This document shows positions 28,203 to 41,575 of a DNA stretch of 64,000 nt, piece by piece (position 1 is the stretch's first letter; each line of letters opens with the position of its first letter). The notes below the pieces were generated by a model. The model was given only the letters and a program-made list of their open reading frames with translations. It was not told the origin of the DNA and did no database searches. The position numbers and the translations under genes are program-made. Origin of the DNA: Halomonas fontilapidosi (GTDB lineage: Bacteria > Pseudomonadota > Gammaproteobacteria > Pseudomonadales > Halomonadaceae); the NCBI RefSeq assembly GCF_014192285.1, contig NZ_JACHXQ010000002.1, forward strand, positions 344,968 to 408,967, in the 5' to 3' direction.

Positions 28203-29657
28203 TCAGGACTGGGTCCCACCCACGGTCAGCTCGTCGAGCTTCAGCGTCGGCTGGCCCACGCCCACCGGCACGCCCTGCCCCTCCTTGCCGCAGACGCCGA
28301 TGCCGGTGTCGAGTTCCATGTCGTGGCCGATCATCGAGACGCGGCCCATGGCCTCGGGGCCGTTGCCGATCAGGGTCGCGCCCTTGACCGGCGCGGTAAT
28401 CTTGCCGTCCTCGATCAGATAGGCTTCGCTGGCCGAGAAGACGAACTTGCCGGAGGTGATGTCCACCTGGCCGCCGCCGAAGCTCACCGCATACAGGCCT
28501 CGCGACACGCTCTTGAGGATATCCGCGGGGTCGTCGCTGCCGGCGCGCATATAGGTGTTGGTCATGCGCGGCATCGGCAGGTGGGCGAACGACTCGCGCC
28601 GCGCGTTACCGGTCGGCGCCATGCCCATCAGCCGCGCATTGAGCTTGTCCTGCATGTAGCCGGTCAGGATGCCGTCCTCGATCAGGGTGGTGCTCTGGCC
28701 CGGCGTCCCCTCGTCGTCGACGGAGAGCGAGCCGCGCCGGTCGGTGAGGGTGGCATCGTCGACCACGGTCACGCCACGCGAGGCGACCTGCTGACCGATG
28801 CGCCCGGCAAAGGCCGAGCTGCCCTTGCGATTGAAGTCGCCCTCCAGGCCGTGACCCACCGCCTCGTGGAGCAGGATACCCGGCCAGCCCGGGCCCAGCA
28901 CCACCGGCATCTGGCCGGCCGGCGCGTCGACGGCCTCAAGGTTGACCAGCGCCTGCCTGACGGCTTCCCGGGCATAGCGCTCGGCGACGTTGTCGTCACG
29001 CAGCCGCACCATGGCATAGCGGCCGCCACCGCCGGCGCTGCCGCGCTCACGACGCCCGTTACGCACGGCGATCACGCTGACGTTGAAGCGCACCAGGGGA
29101 CGCACGTCGGCCGCCAGGGTGCCATCGCTGGCACGTACCAGCACCACCTCGTGGACGCCGGAGAGCGAGGCGCTGACCTGCGACACTGCGGGGTCTGCCG
29201 CCCGGGCCACCCGGTCGGCCAGCTTGAGCATGGCGATCTTGTCCTCGGCGGAGAGGCCGGTAAGCGGATCGACCCCGGCATAGCGGGACTGACTGGCCAT
29301 GGCCACGCCCGGCGCCACCGCCAGCCGTTCACCGCGGCGTACGATGCCGGACGCCGTGCGGCCGGTCTCGGCCAGGGCATCGGCGGTGATCTGATTGGAG
29401 TAGGCGAAACCGGTCTTCTCGCCGGCCAGGGCGCGTACCCCTACGCCACCGTCGATGTTATAGCTGGCCTCCTTGACCTCGCCATCCTCCAGCACCCAGC
29501 CCTCGTGCCAGCTGCGCTGGAAGTAGAGGTCGGCATAGTCGACGCCCGGGCCCATGGCGTGGCCCAGCCCGTCATCCAGGGCCGCGAGGTCGAGTCCCCC
29601 CGGCGTCAGCAACAGGTCTGAAGCCTCGTCGAGCATGGCATGAGTCTGTGATGTCAT
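28203..29657 (-). CDS. tldD: Metalloprotease TldD
   Basis: The 484-residue catalytic subunit of the TldD/PmbA heterodimer has the zinc motif HEAVGH (H264, E265, H269) followed by GLEGDF and a downstream GxCGKEGQ-like ending ([20 protein letters not shown]). Its start overlaps the yhdP stop by 4 bases, so the two are co-translated. The active site lies inside the TldD barrel and processes unfolded peptides. Its partner gene pmbA lies only 650 bases away. Confidence 0.98.
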   Translation of the reverse strand: MTSQTHAMLDEASDLLLTPGGLDLAALDDGLGHAMGPGVDYADLYFQRSWHEGWVLEDGEVKEASYNIDGGVGVRALAGEKTGFAYSNQITADALAETGRTASGIVRRGERLAVAPGVAMASQSRYAGVDPLTGLSAEDKIAMLKLADRVARAADPAVSQVSASLSGVHEVVLVRASDGTLAADVRPLVRFNVSVIAVRNGRRERGSAGGGGRYAMVRLRDDNVAERYAREAVRQALVNLEAVDAPAGQMPVVLGPGWPGILLHEAVGHGLEGDFNRKGSSAFAGRIGQQVASRGVTVVDDATLTDRRGSLSVDDEGTPGQSTTLIEDGILTGYMQDKLNARLMGMAPTGNARRESFAHLPMPRMTNTYMRAGSDDPADILKSVSRGLYAVSFGGGQVDITSGKFVFSASEAYLIEDGKITAPVKGATLIGNGPEAMGRVSMIGHDMELDTGIGVCGKEGQGVPVGVGQPTLKLDELTVGGTQS

Positions 29658-32600
29658 TCGGCACTTTCCAGAGAGATCCGCGGCGAGGTCCAGGGGCCCT
29701 GCACGCGGTAGTGGATTCGGGTCACGCGGTCGATGGCGTCGCCGAACAGCTGGTCGGCGATGAACAGGGCGCCGCCGACCACCGGGGCGCCGGCGAGCAC
29801 TGCCGCAAGGGGCAAGTTGCTGCTCACCGGGACTGTGACGGCCAGGCGCTGGTCGAGTTCCCGACGCGCCAGGTCGACGCTGCCGTCGAGGGTGAAGCGG
29901 GTCGCCGGCCCCTCGATCTCCACCGGACCGCGGGTTTCCAGCACTCCACCATACAGGGTCGCGGCACCGGTGACACGATCGAAGGCGGTTCCCCGGCCGG
30001 TGACATCGGAGAAGTCGAGCCGCAGCCGACGCAGCAGGTTGTCGACGTTGAGCAGGCCAACGACCCGCGCCGAGGGTGACTCGATGTTGACGAAGCGTCC
30101 ATCGCGCAGGGCCACCTCGAGACTGCCCCTCGAGCGGGAAAGGGCGAACTGCCAGGGGGCACCCGGCCAGGCCAGCTGACTCTTGACCCGCGTCTCGGCA
30201 CTGCGCACGGCCACTGGCTGGCCCAGTACCGCCAGCGCGGAACCGAGGTCACCGCCATCCAGGTCGAGCCGCGCCCGGGTCAGGCTGTCGCCGCCGCCGC
30301 TCGCCTCCCAGACCAGGTTGCCATGGGCACTGATCTGGCCCAGCGTCAGGCCAACAGGATCGACCACCAGCCGGTCGGCCGCCGTCCGCCAGCGCCCGTT
30401 GAAGGGGCCAAGGCGCTGTCCCTGCCAAGCGATCTCGTCGATCCGCAGCCGGCCGTCGGGCACCGCCTCGAGGCCCTCCGGCAGCGGGGCTGCCTCGGGC
30501 GGCACATCGAGCTCATCCAGCAATTTACCGCCGCCGGTCGGTGGCGTCAGCAGCGCGTCCAGCGCCAGGCGATCCAGGGCGATATCCATAGGCTCACCCA
30601 GGGCCGGCCGATACGACAGGCGGCCGCTGGCAAGACTGCCGCTCACGTCCAGTTCCAAGCCTCCTCCGCGGGCGCCCCCTTCCACGGTCAGCGAGCCCAG
30701 GCAGCGGGACTGCACCTGCAGACAGTCGGTACGCAGGGCCAGCGAGGAGAGCGCGGCCGGCGCGGCACGGCCGGCCCGATCGCGGCTTCCTCGATCGACA
30801 AGCGGCGACAGCGCACGGGCCCAGTCGGCCACCGGCAGGCGCGGCTGGTAGCCCGTGAGACGCCAGCCGGGCCCACGAGGCCAGACGTCCGACGGGCGTC
30901 CCAGCCAGGCCAGCCCCTGCCCGGACGCACCGCCGTCCAACGCTCGCCAGCGCACGCCAAACCGGTCGCCCAGCCGGCCATCGAGGCGGCCCTCGCTCAG
31001 ATCGAAGCTCAGCTGCAGCGGCAGGCGTGCCTCGCGACCCTTGCCCACCGGATCCGGCAGGTTGATGGCCAGGCCCTCCAGGCTGCTGTCGAGGCGCAGC
31101 GAGGGACGCCCATCGCCGACCGAGAGGCGCCCCTGCCAGGGCAGCTGGCCCTCGATCAGCCCACCGAGGCCTGGCATGCCGCTCCACTCGACGAGAGCCT
31201 GGGCCTCGGCCCGGCCCGACAGGTCGAGCCCCCCGCCCAGGGTGTCGATCTCGCTGCTCACCGAGCCACCCAGCAGTCGCCCGCTCAATTGCCCCTTCAG
31301 GCCGCCTTGCTCGCCGCGCTGATGCCAGGCAAGAGGGCCTTTCAGATCACGCAACACCAGCTGTAAAGGGACGTGGACGAGGCGCGGGAAATCCGCCTCG
31401 GCGGTGATGTCGAGCACCAGGGAATCGGGCTCGCCCAGGGCCAGGGCGAGATCCAGGTTGCCGGATGCGCGGCCCTCGGCCTGCCAGTCTTCCAGCGCTT
31501 GCATGCCCTCCACGGGCAGCGCCAGCAGATAGCGGCGTAACGCCGCGGCCGAGGCATCGAGCCCGGCGCTGACCTCGAGCCGCTCATCCGCCAGGCGGAT
31601 CTCGCCGCCGCTGGCCTTGACCCCCAGACTCTCGGCCTCGTCGACGTCCGCCGTCAGGGTGCCGTGAGCCATTCGCAGACGTCCGCTGACGTTTTCGAGA
31701 GGCGGCCAACCGGGCGCGAAAGCCAGGCGTCCATCCTCCACCGCCAGGGCCAGTTCCAGGGCCGGCTCGACCTTGGCCTGCTCGCGACTCAGTGGCACAT
31801 GGAGGCGCAACGACCCCTCGGGTATCCGGCCAGCCACCCCACCGACGAGCCAGTCGGTAAGTTCCGGCCCCAGCACGCCCGCCGGCAGCCAGTCTGCCAA
31901 GGGGGTCTCTACGGCATCCAGGTCGCGCATATCGAGCTGGAGACCGAAGCCGCCACGCTGGCCGCCACCCGCCGAGAGTCCGAAACCGCCCTCGATCTGC
32001 CCCCCGTTCCAGTCGACCTCGAGCTCGCGCCCGCTGACGAAACTGCGCGGCCCGTCATAGGCCCAGTCGACCACGCCACTGGCGCGAGCAAGCCTCAGCG
32101 GCGCGCCGAACACCTGAGGAAAATGCAGCCGGGTGTCGCGGCCAACGAACTCGACGTGGCCCCTCAGGCCCCGCGAGTTCACCCAGACATCCAGGGGACC
32201 ACCGCCGGGGGCCTGCTGCCAGGGCGATACGGCCACGTCGGTCGCCGAGGCCCGGGCGACCCAGTCGCCGCCCTCGCGCCCCAGCCCCAGGCCGGTCACG
32301 CGCCCGCGCGGGTCCAGGCTGTCGATCACTCGCGCCAGGGCCTCGGGCAGCGGCAGCCGATCGCGCCAGGCCGCCAGGGCGCCGAGATCGAACTCGCTGG
32401 TGTTGAGCCACCAGCCGTCGTCGCGGCTGCGGGCGTACCAGTAGCGAGGCACGGCCGGCCCGGTGGCCGCCGCGTCGCCCTCGCCCTCGGGTCGGGCCCA
32501 GTCGGCACTGCGCGCATCGCCCTCGAGCCAGGTTTGCCAACCCGTCTGTTCACGCAACCACTGGCCGCGGGCCGTCACCCGGTTGAGCACGATGGCCGGG

Positions 32601-33508
32601 GATGTCGCCTCGTCACCGTTCGACTCGGGCTGGGCCAGCGCCAGCAAGGGGGCATCGACATCGAGGCGCACGTCGGCCAGGCGACCGGCGTGCCAGCGGC
32701 CCCACAGGCGCGCCTCGCCGCTGGCGGCCTCCAGGCGCAGGGCGTCGCCATAGCCCAGCACCTCGGAAAGGCCCAGCAGGCTGTCGAGTCGCATCTCCGC
32801 CTGCAGGGCCGCACTGAAGTCGCGCAGCCCCGAGGGCCCGGGGACCAGTTCCATCACCGCCCGAATGGCCTGCTCGCGCTGACCCTCTACCAGCACCTCG
32901 CCCTCCAGGTGAGTGCGACGCGCATTGCCGGTCATGACCAGCCGGGGCGCCTCGAGCACGGCACGCGTGCGCTGGCCATGCAGCACCAGACTGGCCTGCT
33001 CGACCCAGGCACTCTGGCGAAGCAGCATGCCGATCCAGAAGTCGAGGCGATCGAGGTCGAAGGCGGTCTCGGGAACCAGTTCGGGGGGAAGCTCCGCCGG
33101 GGCCGGCCAGTGCCAGCGTCCCGATGGATCCTGATAGAGATGCACGGTCACGCCCTGCAACCGGGCGTCGGCCACCAGGGGCACGCCGGCAGCCAGGCTG
33201 GCGAGGCTGTCCAGGCGCAGCTGGGCCTGCTCCACCTCGAGCAAGGGGACGTGCCCCAACCCCTCTTGCGAGCGAATCTGCAGGCCATCGATCGCCAGAT
33301 GCGGATCAAGATGCCGCAGGCCTGCCGTCACTGCGTCCAGCTCCACCACCGCATTGAAGCGGGCCGAGAGCAGGCGTTCCAGCTGCGGTGCCTGCTGCTC
33401 GAGCAGCACCGGCAGCAGGCGCAGCATCAGGGTCAGCACCGCCAACAGCGCCAAGATCAGCGCCAACAGCGTCAGCAACCAGCGAGAGACCAGGCGAATC
33501 GGGGACAT
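29654..33508 (-). CDS. yhdP: AsmA-like envelope phospholipid transport protein YhdP
   Basis: The 1284-residue protein has one N-terminal membrane anchor (about 8-30, [19 protein letters not shown]) and a very long periplasmic region of beta-strand repeats. The C-terminal AsmA-like segment includes [22 protein letters not shown]-type sequence. YhdP, TamB and YdbH are bridge-like proteins that move phospholipids to the outer membrane in E. coli. The length fits the family (1266). It lies 4 bases after rng and overlaps tldD by 4 bases, the conserved rng-yhdP-tldD order. Confidence 0.95.
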   Translation of the reverse strand: MSPIRLVSRWLLTLLALILALLAVLTLMLRLLPVLLEQQAPQLERLLSARFNAVVELDAVTAGLRHLDPHLAIDGLQIRSQEGLGHVPLLEVEQAQLRLDSLASLAAGVPLVADARLQGVTVHLYQDPSGRWHWPAPAELPPELVPETAFDLDRLDFWIGMLLRQSAWVEQASLVLHGQRTRAVLEAPRLVMTGNARRTHLEGEVLVEGQREQAIRAVMELVPGPSGLRDFSAALQAEMRLDSLLGLSEVLGYGDALRLEAASGEARLWGRWHAGRLADVRLDVDAPLLALAQPESNGDEATSPAIVLNRVTARGQWLREQTGWQTWLEGDARSADWARPEGEGDAAATGPAVPRYWYARSRDDGWWLNTSEFDLGALAAWRDRLPLPEALARVIDSLDPRGRVTGLGLGREGGDWVARASATDVAVSPWQQAPGGGPLDVWVNSRGLRGHVEFVGRDTRLHFPQVFGAPLRLARASGVVDWAYDGPRSFVSGRELEVDWNGGQIEGGFGLSAGGGQRGGFGLQLDMRDLDAVETPLADWLPAGVLGPELTDWLVGGVAGRIPEGSLRLHVPLSREQAKVEPALELALAVEDGRLAFAPGWPPLENVSGRLRMAHGTLTADVDEAESLGVKASGGEIRLADERLEVSAGLDASAAALRRYLLALPVEGMQALEDWQAEGRASGNLDLALALGEPDSLVLDITAEADFPRLVHVPLQLVLRDLKGPLAWHQRGEQGGLKGQLSGRLLGGSVSSEIDTLGGGLDLSGRAEAQALVEWSGMPGLGGLIEGQLPWQGRLSVGDGRPSLRLDSSLEGLAINLPDPVGKGREARLPLQLSFDLSEGRLDGRLGDRFGVRWRALDGGASGQGLAWLGRPSDVWPRGPGWRLTGYQPRLPVADWARALSPLVDRGSRDRAGRAAPAALSSLALRTDCLQVQSRCLGSLTVEGGARGGGLELDVSGSLASGRLSYRPALGEPMDIALDRLALDALLTPPTGGGKLLDELDVPPEAAPLPEGLEAVPDGRLRIDEIAWQGQRLGPFNGRWRTAADRLVVDPVGLTLGQISAHGNLVWEASGGGDSLTRARLDLDGGDLGSALAVLGQPVAVRSAETRVKSQLAWPGAPWQFALSRSRGSLEVALRDGRFVNIESPSARVVGLLNVDNLLRRLRLDFSDVTGRGTAFDRVTGAATLYGGVLETRGPVEIEGPATRFTLDGSVDLARRELDQRLAVTVPVSSNLPLAAVLAGAPVVGGALFIADQLFGDAIDRVTRIHYRVQGPWTSPRISLESAE

Positions 33509-33512
33509 GGGC

Positions 33513-34976
33513 TCACATCAGCACGATGTCGTACTGCTCCTGGGAGTAGTGGATCTCCACCTGGAAGCGGATCGGCTTGCCGATGAATTCCTCCAGGTCG
33601 GCCACCGCGGCGGACTCCTCGTCGAGCAGACGATCCACCACTGCCTGGGAGGCCAGTACGGCATAGGTCTCGGCGCTGTAGGCGCGGTCCTCGCGCAGGA
33701 TCTCGCGGAAGATCTCGTAGCAGATCGACTCCGGCGTCTTGAGGGTGCCTCTTCCCGCACAGGTCGGACAGGCCTCGCACAGCGTCTGCTCCAGGCTCTC
33801 GCGGGTGCGCTTGCGGGTCAGCTGGACGAGACCCAGTTCGGTCACACCCGTGCACTTGGTCTTGGCATGATCGCGCTCCAGCGACTTCTCGAGCATGCGC
33901 AGCACCTGGCGCTGATGCTCCGGATCATCCATGTCGATGAAGTCGATGATGATGATGCCGCCAAGGTTGCGCAGCCTCAGCTGGCGAGCGATGGCGGTCG
34001 CGGCCTCGAGGTTGGTCTTGAAGATCGTCTCCTCGAGGTTGCGATGGCCCACGTAGCCGCCGGTATTGACGTCGATGGTGGTCATCGCCTCGGTGGGATC
34101 GATCACCAGATAGCCCCCGGACTTGAGCTGCACCTTACGCCCCAGTGCCTTCTGTATCTCGTCCTCGACGCTGAACAGATCGAAGATCGGCCGCTCGCCG
34201 GCATAGTGCTCGATGCGCTCCACCGCCGTGGGCATGAACTCCTCGGCGAATTCGATCAACTTCCCGTAGTTTTCCCGCGAGTCGATGCGCACCTTCTCGA
34301 TGTCATCGCGCATGACGTCGCGCAGGGTGCGCATGAACAGCGGCAGGTCGTCATAGATGACGCTCGGCGCCGCTGCGGTCACCATCCGCTCGCTGACTCG
34401 CCGCCACAGGCGCAGCAGGAAGTGCATGTCGGCGGCCAGCTCCTCGACGCCAACGCCCTCGGCCGCGGTGCGCACGATAAACCCCCCGGAGACCTCCAGC
34501 TGCTGCTCGGCACCGGCCGCCTCGACCAGGCCACGCAGGCGTTCGCGCTCCATCTCGTCTTCGATACGCTGGGAAACGCCGTGATGGGGCGAGTCGGGCA
34601 TGTAGACCAGGTAGCGCGAGGGCACCGAGAGATGGGTGGTCAACCGCGCCCCCTTGGAGCCGATCGGATCCTTGGTCACCTGCACCACCAGCGACTGACC
34701 CTCGTGGAGCAGCGCCGAGATGGACACTTGCTCGTCGGCCGGGGTGCCGGGGGGCATCACCTCGTGAGCATGAATGAAGGCGGCGCGGTCCAGGTCGATA
34801 TCGACGAAGGCGGCCTGCATGCCGGGCAGTACCCTCACGACCTTGCCCTTGTAGATATTGCCGACGATACCGCGGCGGCGAGCCCGCTCGATGAAGGCCT
34901 CCTGCAGCACGCCGTTCTCCACCACGGCGACACGGGTTTCCATCGGCGTCAGATTGATGAGTACTTCACCGCTCAT
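33513..34976 (-). CDS. rng: Ribonuclease G
   Basis: The 487-residue enzyme has an S1 RNA-binding domain (about 35-110, with GNIYKGKVVRVLPGMQAAFVD). The RNase E/G catalytic core carries metal-binding aspartates in MTTIDVNTGG and IIIIDFIDM, and a zinc-link CEACPTCAGRG near residue 405. It lacks the C-terminal scaffold of RNase E. RNase G trims 16S rRNA 5' ends and degrades some mRNAs. It lies between maf and yhdP in a mre-maf-rng-yhdP-tldD series. Confidence 0.98.
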   Translation of the reverse strand: MSGEVLINLTPMETRVAVVENGVLQEAFIERARRRGIVGNIYKGKVVRVLPGMQAAFVDIDLDRAAFIHAHEVMPPGTPADEQVSISALLHEGQSLVVQVTKDPIGSKGARLTTHLSVPSRYLVYMPDSPHHGVSQRIEDEMERERLRGLVEAAGAEQQLEVSGGFIVRTAAEGVGVEELAADMHFLLRLWRRVSERMVTAAAPSVIYDDLPLFMRTLRDVMRDDIEKVRIDSRENYGKLIEFAEEFMPTAVERIEHYAGERPIFDLFSVEDEIQKALGRKVQLKSGGYLVIDPTEAMTTIDVNTGGYVGHRNLEETIFKTNLEAATAIARQLRLRNLGGIIIIDFIDMDDPEHQRQVLRMLEKSLERDHAKTKCTGVTELGLVQLTRKRTRESLEQTLCEACPTCAGRGTLKTPESICYEIFREILREDRAYSAETYAVLASQAVVDRLLDEESAAVADLEEFIGKPIRFQVEIHYSQEQYDIVLM

Positions 34977-35009
34977 GCGGAAATCCTTGTCCAGAAAAGT
35001 CTGCCGCCA

Positions 35010-35615
35010 TTATGACATAGGCCCGCTCGGGAGCGCCCCGTTCCAGAGCGGCACGCCCTGCCGGACCAGCAGCTCGGCGGTCTCGAAGAGCGGCAGCCCC
35101 ACCACCGCCGAGTGGCTGCCCTCGATGTGCTCGACGAACACCGCCGCCAGGCCCTGGATGGCATAGCCGCCGGCCTTGTCCGCCGGCTCCCCGGTGGCCC
35201 AGTAGGCGGCAAGCTCCGCGTCGCTGATCGGTCGCAGGAAGACGCGGGTGGTCACGCAGGCCGTCAGCAGCCCGGCGGGGCCAGTGACGGCCACCCCGGT
35301 CAGCACCTCGTGGGCACGGCCGGCCAGCCCCCGCAGCATGGCCGCGGCCTGCTCGCGCCCCGCCGGCTTGCCGAGAATGGCAGCGTCGCACACCACGGCG
35401 GTATCCGACCCCAGGACGGGAAGCGCGGAAAGACGCGCACCGGCCAGCGCCTTCTCCCGGGCCAGTCGGACCACATAATCGGCGGGGGCTTCATCGCTCT
35501 GCGGCGTCTCGTCGATATCCACGGGGCGCACCTCCAGCGCCACGCCGATCGAGGCGAGGAGGTCACGGCGGCGAGGCGAGGCCGATGCCAGGCACAGCAC
35601 GGGATCCGGGGTCAT
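35010..35615 (-). CDS. Maf-family nucleoside triphosphate pyrophosphatase (YhdE type)
   Basis: The ATG at 35615 ([20 protein letters not shown]) gives 201 residues; a longer in-frame stretch upstream runs through mreD and is rejected. Motifs are [10 protein letters not shown], the substrate-loop [10 protein letters not shown] and the [28 protein letters not shown] region. YhdE-type Maf proteins hydrolyse dTTP and UTP as well as modified pyrimidine nucleotides; the position between mreD and rng supports that subgroup. Catalysis is in the cytoplasm. Confidence 0.94.
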   Translation of the reverse strand: MTPDPVLCLASASPRRRDLLASIGVALEVRPVDIDETPQSDEAPADYVVRLAREKALAGARLSALPVLGSDTAVVCDAAILGKPAGREQAAAMLRGLAGRAHEVLTGVAVTGPAGLLTACVTTRVFLRPISDAELAAYWATGEPADKAGGYAIQGLAAVFVEHIEGSHSAVVGLPLFETAELLVRQGVPLWNGALPSGPMS

Positions 35616-35641
35616 GGCAGCTCCAGGGGGGCGCAGGAAGG

Positions 35642-36130
35642 TCAATCGCGAGCGAGGCGGCGTCCCAATGCCTCGAACAGGGTGGTGAGCCAGGGCCAGA
35701 GCACCGCACCGATCAGTGACGGCAGCAGGAAGGAGAGATGCAAGGAAAAAGGCCCGAACAGCGCCCTGAGCCACTGCTCACCGAGTTGCACCATGCCCAG
35801 CAGCACGAAGATCAGCACCGCCTGCTGAACCAGCGAATAGGCCCGAAAGCGCGGATAGACCAGCGCGCAGAGGAAGGCCAGCAGCGACAACAGCAAGGCA
35901 TTCTGGCCGAGCGGAGCCCCTTCGATGAGATCCATCAGCAGACCCAGCACGAAGCCATGAAAGACACCGACCCGCAGCGGCTCGCGCATGCACCAGTAAA
36001 TCAGCATCAGGCCCAGCCAGTCGGGGCGCCATATCTGCCAGCCATCGGCCAGCGGCATCACCTGAAGGCACATAGAAAGCAGCAGGGTCAACCAGATCCA
36101 CAGCAGGTTGGCGCGCGGGGGGGTGGCCAT
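35642..36130 (-). CDS. mreD: Rod shape-determining protein MreD
   Basis: The 162-residue inner-membrane protein has about five hydrophobic helices and the family pattern [17 protein letters not shown] and [21 protein letters not shown]. It links MreC to the rod-complex synthase RodA-PBP2. The ATG overlaps the mreC stop by one base (TGATG), indicating coupling. Confidence 0.95.
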   Translation of the reverse strand: MATPPRANLLWIWLTLLLSMCLQVMPLADGWQIWRPDWLGLMLIYWCMREPLRVGVFHGFVLGLLMDLIEGAPLGQNALLLSLLAFLCALVYPRFRAYSLVQQAVLIFVLLGMVQLGEQWLRALFGPFSLHLSFLLPSLIGAVLWPWLTTLFEALGRRLARD

Positions 36131-37002
36131 CAGGGCGCCTCCTCGTCGACGGCCGCCGCGCCGACGTGCCGGGCCGCCTGCAGGGCGGGGGCGGCCAGTC
36201 CATCCTCGGGAGGTGCGGCGGGCGGCGCGGGGGGAAACAGCAGCAGGAAGTGCCGCGAACGCTGCAGCTGTGCCACCGGCGCGGCAGTGACCCGGGCGAA
36301 AGGCTGGCCCGGATCATGGACCACCTCCGAGACCCTGGCCACGGGGTAGCCCGGCGGAAAGCGCCCGCCCAGCCCCGAGGTGGTCAACAGGTCACCCTGG
36401 CGAATATCGGCCGTGTCGGGCACATGCCGGACGTTGAGCGCCTCGTAGCTGCCCGCCCCCTGGAGGACGAAGCGCAGGCCGTTGCGATTGACCTGTACCG
36501 GCAGGGCGTGGCTGGCATCGGCCACCAGCAGCACCCGGCTGGAGTAGGCCGAGGTGGCGGTGATCTGGCCGACAAGGCCCGAGGCATCCAGCACCGGCTG
36601 GCCGACATAGACGCCATCGCGACGTCCGCGGTCGAGGACCATCTGATGGGTAAAGGGGTCAGGGTCCAGTGACAGCAGTTCGGCGGTGATGTAAGGCATT
36701 TCACGCTGGCGGGTGGCCGCGAGCAGTTCACGCAGCCTGACGTTCTCGGCCGTCAGGCTGGCCATGCGCTGAACGCGGTGCGACAGGGTCAGGATCTGCT
36801 CGCGCAGCCGGCGGTTCTCGTCCACCAGGGCGCGCTGGTCGGAGAGTGCCAGCGAGGCCCAGTTGAGCACATCGCTGGGCAGGCTGACGACCCACTGGAT
36901 GGGGGCCACCAGGGTCGATAGCTGAGCACGCACGGGCTCCATGCGGGTGAAACGCGCGTCGGCGAACATCAGCGCCGAGGCCAGGATCACGCACAGCAGC
37001 AT
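36130..37002 (-). CDS. mreC: Cell shape-determining protein MreC (N-terminus uncertain)
   Basis: The protein is 290 residues from the ATG at 37002, with a membrane helix at its very start, a coiled coil (about 60-95) and two MreC beta-barrel domains (GQITATSAYSSRVLLVAD). Homology suggests the true N-terminus lies upstream. The 14 preceding in-frame codons read IKPLFSHGPLPGYR, matching the conserved MKPxFSxGP start of MreC. The first of these codons (37042-37044) is ATC, not ATG, and no ATG, GTG or TTG precedes it before the mreB end. It is preceded by a G-rich GGGGGA element. Either ATC is used, or the ATG at 37002 is, or there is a sequence error. MreC is the periplasmic scaffold of the rod complex. 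Confidence 0.88.
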   Translation of the reverse strand: MLLCVILASALMFADARFTRMEPVRAQLSTLVAPIQWVVSLPSDVLNWASLALSDQRALVDENRRLREQILTLSHRVQRMASLTAENVRLRELLAATRQREMPYITAELLSLDPDPFTHQMVLDRGRRDGVYVGQPVLDASGLVGQITATSAYSSRVLLVADASHALPVQVNRNGLRFVLQGAGSYEALNVRHVPDTADIRQGDLLTTSGLGGRFPPGYPVARVSEVVHDPGQPFARVTAAPVAQLQRSRHFLLLFPPAPPAAPPEDGLAAPALQAARHVGAAAVDEEAP

Positions 37003-37060
37003 GCGATAGCCCGGCAGCGGTCCATGCGAGAACAGCGGCTTGATAGGGCGTCCCCCCGAG

Positions 37061-38239
<1,179 letters not shown>

Positions 38240-38279
38240 TCATTTCCCAGACCCCACTGCCTGTCGAGGACATCCGATC

Positions 38280-38567
38280 ATGGCGCTTGAACACGCAGAC
38301 GTTCTGCGGGCCGCCCACCTGGCCCGACTCGGCCTGGACGACGACGAGGCCGCACACTACCTGGACGACCTGGGCCGCATCCTGGCGATGGTCGACCAGC
38401 TCCAGACCCTGGACACCGAGGGTGTCGCCCCCCTGGCCCACCCGCTGGAGACCACCCAGCGGCTGCGCGCCGACGAAGTCACCGAGCCCGACCAGCGCGA
38501 GTCCTTCCAGCGCTGCGCCCCGGCGGTGGAGCAGGGCCTCTATCTGGTCCCGCGGGTCGTCGAATGA
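38280..38567 (+). CDS. gatC: Aspartyl/glutamyl-tRNA amidotransferase subunit C
   Basis: The 95-residue protein starts at ATG 38280 (MALEHADVLRAAHLARLGL). The longer in-frame region upstream covers the divergent promoter gap. The conserved hydrophobic segments VDQLQTLDTEGVAPLAHPL and the tail EQGLYLVPRVVE match GatC. It stabilises GatA-GatB in the complex that amidates misacylated tRNA. Presence of gatCAB indicates an indirect route to Gln-tRNA or Asn-tRNA. Confidence 0.97.
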   Translation: MALEHADVLRAAHLARLGLDDDEAAHYLDDLGRILAMVDQLQTLDTEGVAPLAHPLETTQRLRADEVTEPDQRESFQRCAPAVEQGLYLVPRVVE

Positions 38568-38618
38568 CCCGCACCACTGCCATCCGTTTCCGGCAAGCCA
38601 TCACGGAGCCCAGGGCCC

Positions 38619-40079
38619 ATGCATGACAAGACTCTGACGGAACTCGCCGCCGGCCTTGCCGCCGGCGAGTTCTCCAGCCGCGAGCTCACCCAGGCGCTGC
38701 TCGCGCGCATCGACCGCCTCGATGGCGACCTCAACAGCTTTATCAGCGTGACGCCCGAGCAGGCCCTCGACGCCGCCGACCAGGCCGATGCCGCGCGCGC
38801 CGCCGGCAATGCCGGCCCGTTGACCGGCGTGCCCCTGGCGCTCAAGGACATCTTCTGCACCCAGGGCGTCAAGACCAGCGCCGGCTCGAAGATGCTCGAC
38901 ACCTTCGTCGCTCCCTACGACGCCACCGTGGTCGAGAAGCTCAGGGCCGCCGGCACCGTGAGCCTGGGCAAGACCAACATGGACGAGTTCGCCATGGGCT
39001 CCTCCAACGAGAACAGCTTCTATGGCCCGGTGCAGAACCCCTGGGACCGGGCCGCGGTGCCGGGCGGCAGTTCCGGCGGCAGTGCCGCTGCCGTGGCCGC
39101 GGGACTGGTCCCCGCCGCCATGGGCACCGACACCGGCGGCTCGATCCGTCAGCCGGCCGCCTTCTGCGGGATTACCGGCCTCAAGCCCACCTACGGGCGT
39201 GTCTCGCGCTACGGCATCATCGCCTACGCCTCGAGCCTCGACCAGGCTGGCCCCATGGCGCGCACCGCCGAGGACTGCGCCCGCTTGCTCACCGCCATCG
39301 CCGGCCACGACCTGCGCGACTCCACCAGCGTGGCCCGCGGCGTGCCCGACTATACCGAGGAACTCGCCGCGCCGCTGGCCGGGCTGAAGATCGGCCTGCC
39401 CCGCGAATACTTCGGCGAGGGCCTCGATCCGACGGTAGAGAGCGCCGTGCGCGAAGCGATCGGCGTCTTTGAGACGCTCGGCGCCACGGTGCGCGAAGTG
39501 AGCCTGCCGCACACCCACTTCGCCATCCCGGCCTACTACGTCATCGCCCCGGCGGAGGCCTCCTCCAACCTGTCGCGCTATGACGGCGTGCGCTTCGGCC
39601 ACCGCTGCGACGCCCCCGCCGACCTGACCGACCTCTACAAGCGCAGCCGCGCCGAGGGCTTCGGTGAGGAGGTCAAGCGGCGTATCCTGATAGGCACCCA
39701 CACCCTCTCCGAGGGCTTCTTCGACGCCTACTACAAGAAGGCTCAGCAGGTCCGCCGGCTGATTCGCCAGGACTTCCTCGACGCCTTCGACGAGGTCGAC
39801 GTGCTGATGGGCCCGGCCTCGCCGACCCCGGCCTTCGACCTGGGCGCCAAGAAGGACCCGGTCTCGATGTACCTGCAGGACATCTACACCATCGCCATCA
39901 ACCTGGCGGGCATCCCCGGCATCAGCGTGCCGGCCGGCATTGTCGGCGGCCGCCCCATCGGCCTGCAGATTCTCGGTACCCACTTCGCCGAGGCGCGTCT
40001 GCTCAACGTCGCTCACCAGTTCCAGCAGGCCACCGATTGGCACCTGCGTCGTCCCGCGCTTGCCGAGGAGACCCTCTGA
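38619..40079 (+). CDS. gatA: Aspartyl/glutamyl-tRNA amidotransferase subunit A
   Basis: The 486-residue amidase-signature enzyme releases ammonia from glutamine. The Ser-cis-Ser-Lys triad is visible as K76 (PLALKDIF), the cis-Ser at about 151 ([10 protein letters not shown]) and the nucleophile S175 ([10 protein letters not shown]). Length and start agree with the family. It starts 51 bases after gatC and overlaps gatB by one base (TGATG). Confidence 0.99.
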   Translation: MHDKTLTELAAGLAAGEFSSRELTQALLARIDRLDGDLNSFISVTPEQALDAADQADAARAAGNAGPLTGVPLALKDIFCTQGVKTSAGSKMLDTFVAPYDATVVEKLRAAGTVSLGKTNMDEFAMGSSNENSFYGPVQNPWDRAAVPGGSSGGSAAAVAAGLVPAAMGTDTGGSIRQPAAFCGITGLKPTYGRVSRYGIIAYASSLDQAGPMARTAEDCARLLTAIAGHDLRDSTSVARGVPDYTEELAAPLAGLKIGLPREYFGEGLDPTVESAVREAIGVFETLGATVREVSLPHTHFAIPAYYVIAPAEASSNLSRYDGVRFGHRCDAPADLTDLYKRSRAEGFGEEVKRRILIGTHTLSEGFFDAYYKKAQQVRRLIRQDFLDAFDEVDVLMGPASPTPAFDLGAKKDPVSMYLQDIYTIAINLAGIPGISVPAGIVGGRPIGLQILGTHFAEARLLNVAHQFQQATDWHLRRPALAEETL

Positions 40080-41545
40080 TGCAATGGGAAACCGTGATCG
40101 GGCTGGAGGTCCACGTCCAGCTTGCCACCCGCTCGAAGATCTTCTCCGGCGCCTCCACCGCCTTCGGCGCCGAGCCCAACAGCCAGGCCTGCGCCGTGGA
40201 CCTGGGGCTGCCCGGCGTGTTGCCGGTCCTCAACGAACAGGCTGTGGCCATGGCGGTGCAGTTCGGGCTGGGGATCCACGCCGAGATCCCCGAGGTCTCG
40301 GTGTTCGACCGCAAGAACTACTTCTATCCGGACCTGCCCAAGGGCTACCAGACCAGCCAGATGTATCACCCCATCGTCGGCCCCGGTGAGGTGGAGATCA
40401 CCCTGGAGGATGGTGCGACCAAGCGTATTCGCGTGCACCATGCCCACCTGGAGGAGGATGCAGGCAAGTCGCTCCACGAGGACTTTCACGGCATGACCGG
40501 CATCGACCTCAACCGCGCCGGCACCCCGCTGCTGGAGATCGTTTCCGAGCCGGACATGCGCTCGGCCAAGGAGGCGGCGGCCTACCTGAAGGCGATCCAC
40601 TCGATCGTGACCTATCTCGGCATCAGTGACGGCAACATGGCCGAGGGCTCGATGCGCTGCGACGTCAACGTCTCGGTGCGTCCCCGGGGGCAGGCGAGCT
40701 TCGGCACCCGCGCCGAGATCAAGAACGTCAACTCCTTCCGTTTCGTCGAGCGCGCCATCGCCTTCGAGGTGGAGCGCCAGATCGAGCTGCTCGAGGACGG
40801 CGGCGAGGTCGTCCAGGAGACCCGCCTGTTCGACCCCGAGCGCGACGAGACGCGCAGCATGCGCACCAAGGAGCAGGCCAACGACTACCGCTATTTCCCC
40901 TGCCCCGACCTGCTGCCGGTGGTGCTCGACCGGGCCTATGTCGACCATCTGCGCGACACCCTGCCGGAGCTGCCCGCCGACAAGCGCGCCCGCTTCCAGG
41001 ACCAGTTGGGATTATCCGCCTACGACGCCGGGGTACTCTCGGCGAGCCGCGAAATGGCCGAGTACTTCGAGGCGGTCAAGGACGCCTGCGGCGATCCCAA
41101 GCAGGCCGCCAACTGGGTGCAGGGCGAGCTCTCCGGCGCCCTGAACCGCGAGGGCCTGCCGATCCAAGACAGCCCGGTCTCGGCGACCCAGCTCGGCGGA
41201 CTCATCGCGCGGGTAATGGATGACACCATCAACGGCAAGGCCGCCAAGCAGGTCTTCCAGGCGCTGTGGAACGGCGAGGGCGGGGGTGACGCCAATAGTG
41301 CCGACGAGGTGATCGAGGCCAAGGGACTCAAGCAGGTCACCGATACCGGCGCCATCGAAGCGATGATCGACCAGGTCATTGCCGACAGCCCCGCCCAGGT
41401 GGCCCAGTATCGCGATGCCGAACCCGACAAGCGCGGCAAGATGGTCGGCTACTTCGTCGGCCAGGTGATGAAGGCCTCGCGGGGCACCGCCAATCCCCAG
41501 CAGGTCAACGCCCTGCTGAAAGAGAAGCTCGACGCGCTGTGCTGA
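40079..41545 (+). CDS. gatB: Aspartyl/glutamyl-tRNA amidotransferase subunit B
   Basis: The 488-residue subunit starts at ATG 40079, sharing one base with the gatA stop. The signatures [22 protein letters not shown]-type start, [12 protein letters not shown] and the tail-domain YqeY-like C-terminus ([19 protein letters not shown]) are present. GatB phosphorylates the carboxylate of Glu- or Asp-tRNA and receives ammonia from GatA. It is the last housekeeping gene before the catabolic region. Confidence 0.99.
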   Translation: MQWETVIGLEVHVQLATRSKIFSGASTAFGAEPNSQACAVDLGLPGVLPVLNEQAVAMAVQFGLGIHAEIPEVSVFDRKNYFYPDLPKGYQTSQMYHPIVGPGEVEITLEDGATKRIRVHHAHLEEDAGKSLHEDFHGMTGIDLNRAGTPLLEIVSEPDMRSAKEAAAYLKAIHSIVTYLGISDGNMAEGSMRCDVNVSVRPRGQASFGTRAEIKNVNSFRFVERAIAFEVERQIELLEDGGEVVQETRLFDPERDETRSMRTKEQANDYRYFPCPDLLPVVLDRAYVDHLRDTLPELPADKRARFQDQLGLSAYDAGVLSASREMAEYFEAVKDACGDPKQAANWVQGELSGALNREGLPIQDSPVSATQLGGLIARVMDDTINGKAAKQVFQALWNGEGGGDANSADEVIEAKGLKQVTDTGAIEAMIDQVIADSPAQVAQYRDAEPDKRGKMVGYFVGQVMKASRGTANPQQVNALLKEKLDALC

Positions 41546-41575
41546 CGGAGCCCGCCTGGCAGCAAGGAGAACCGG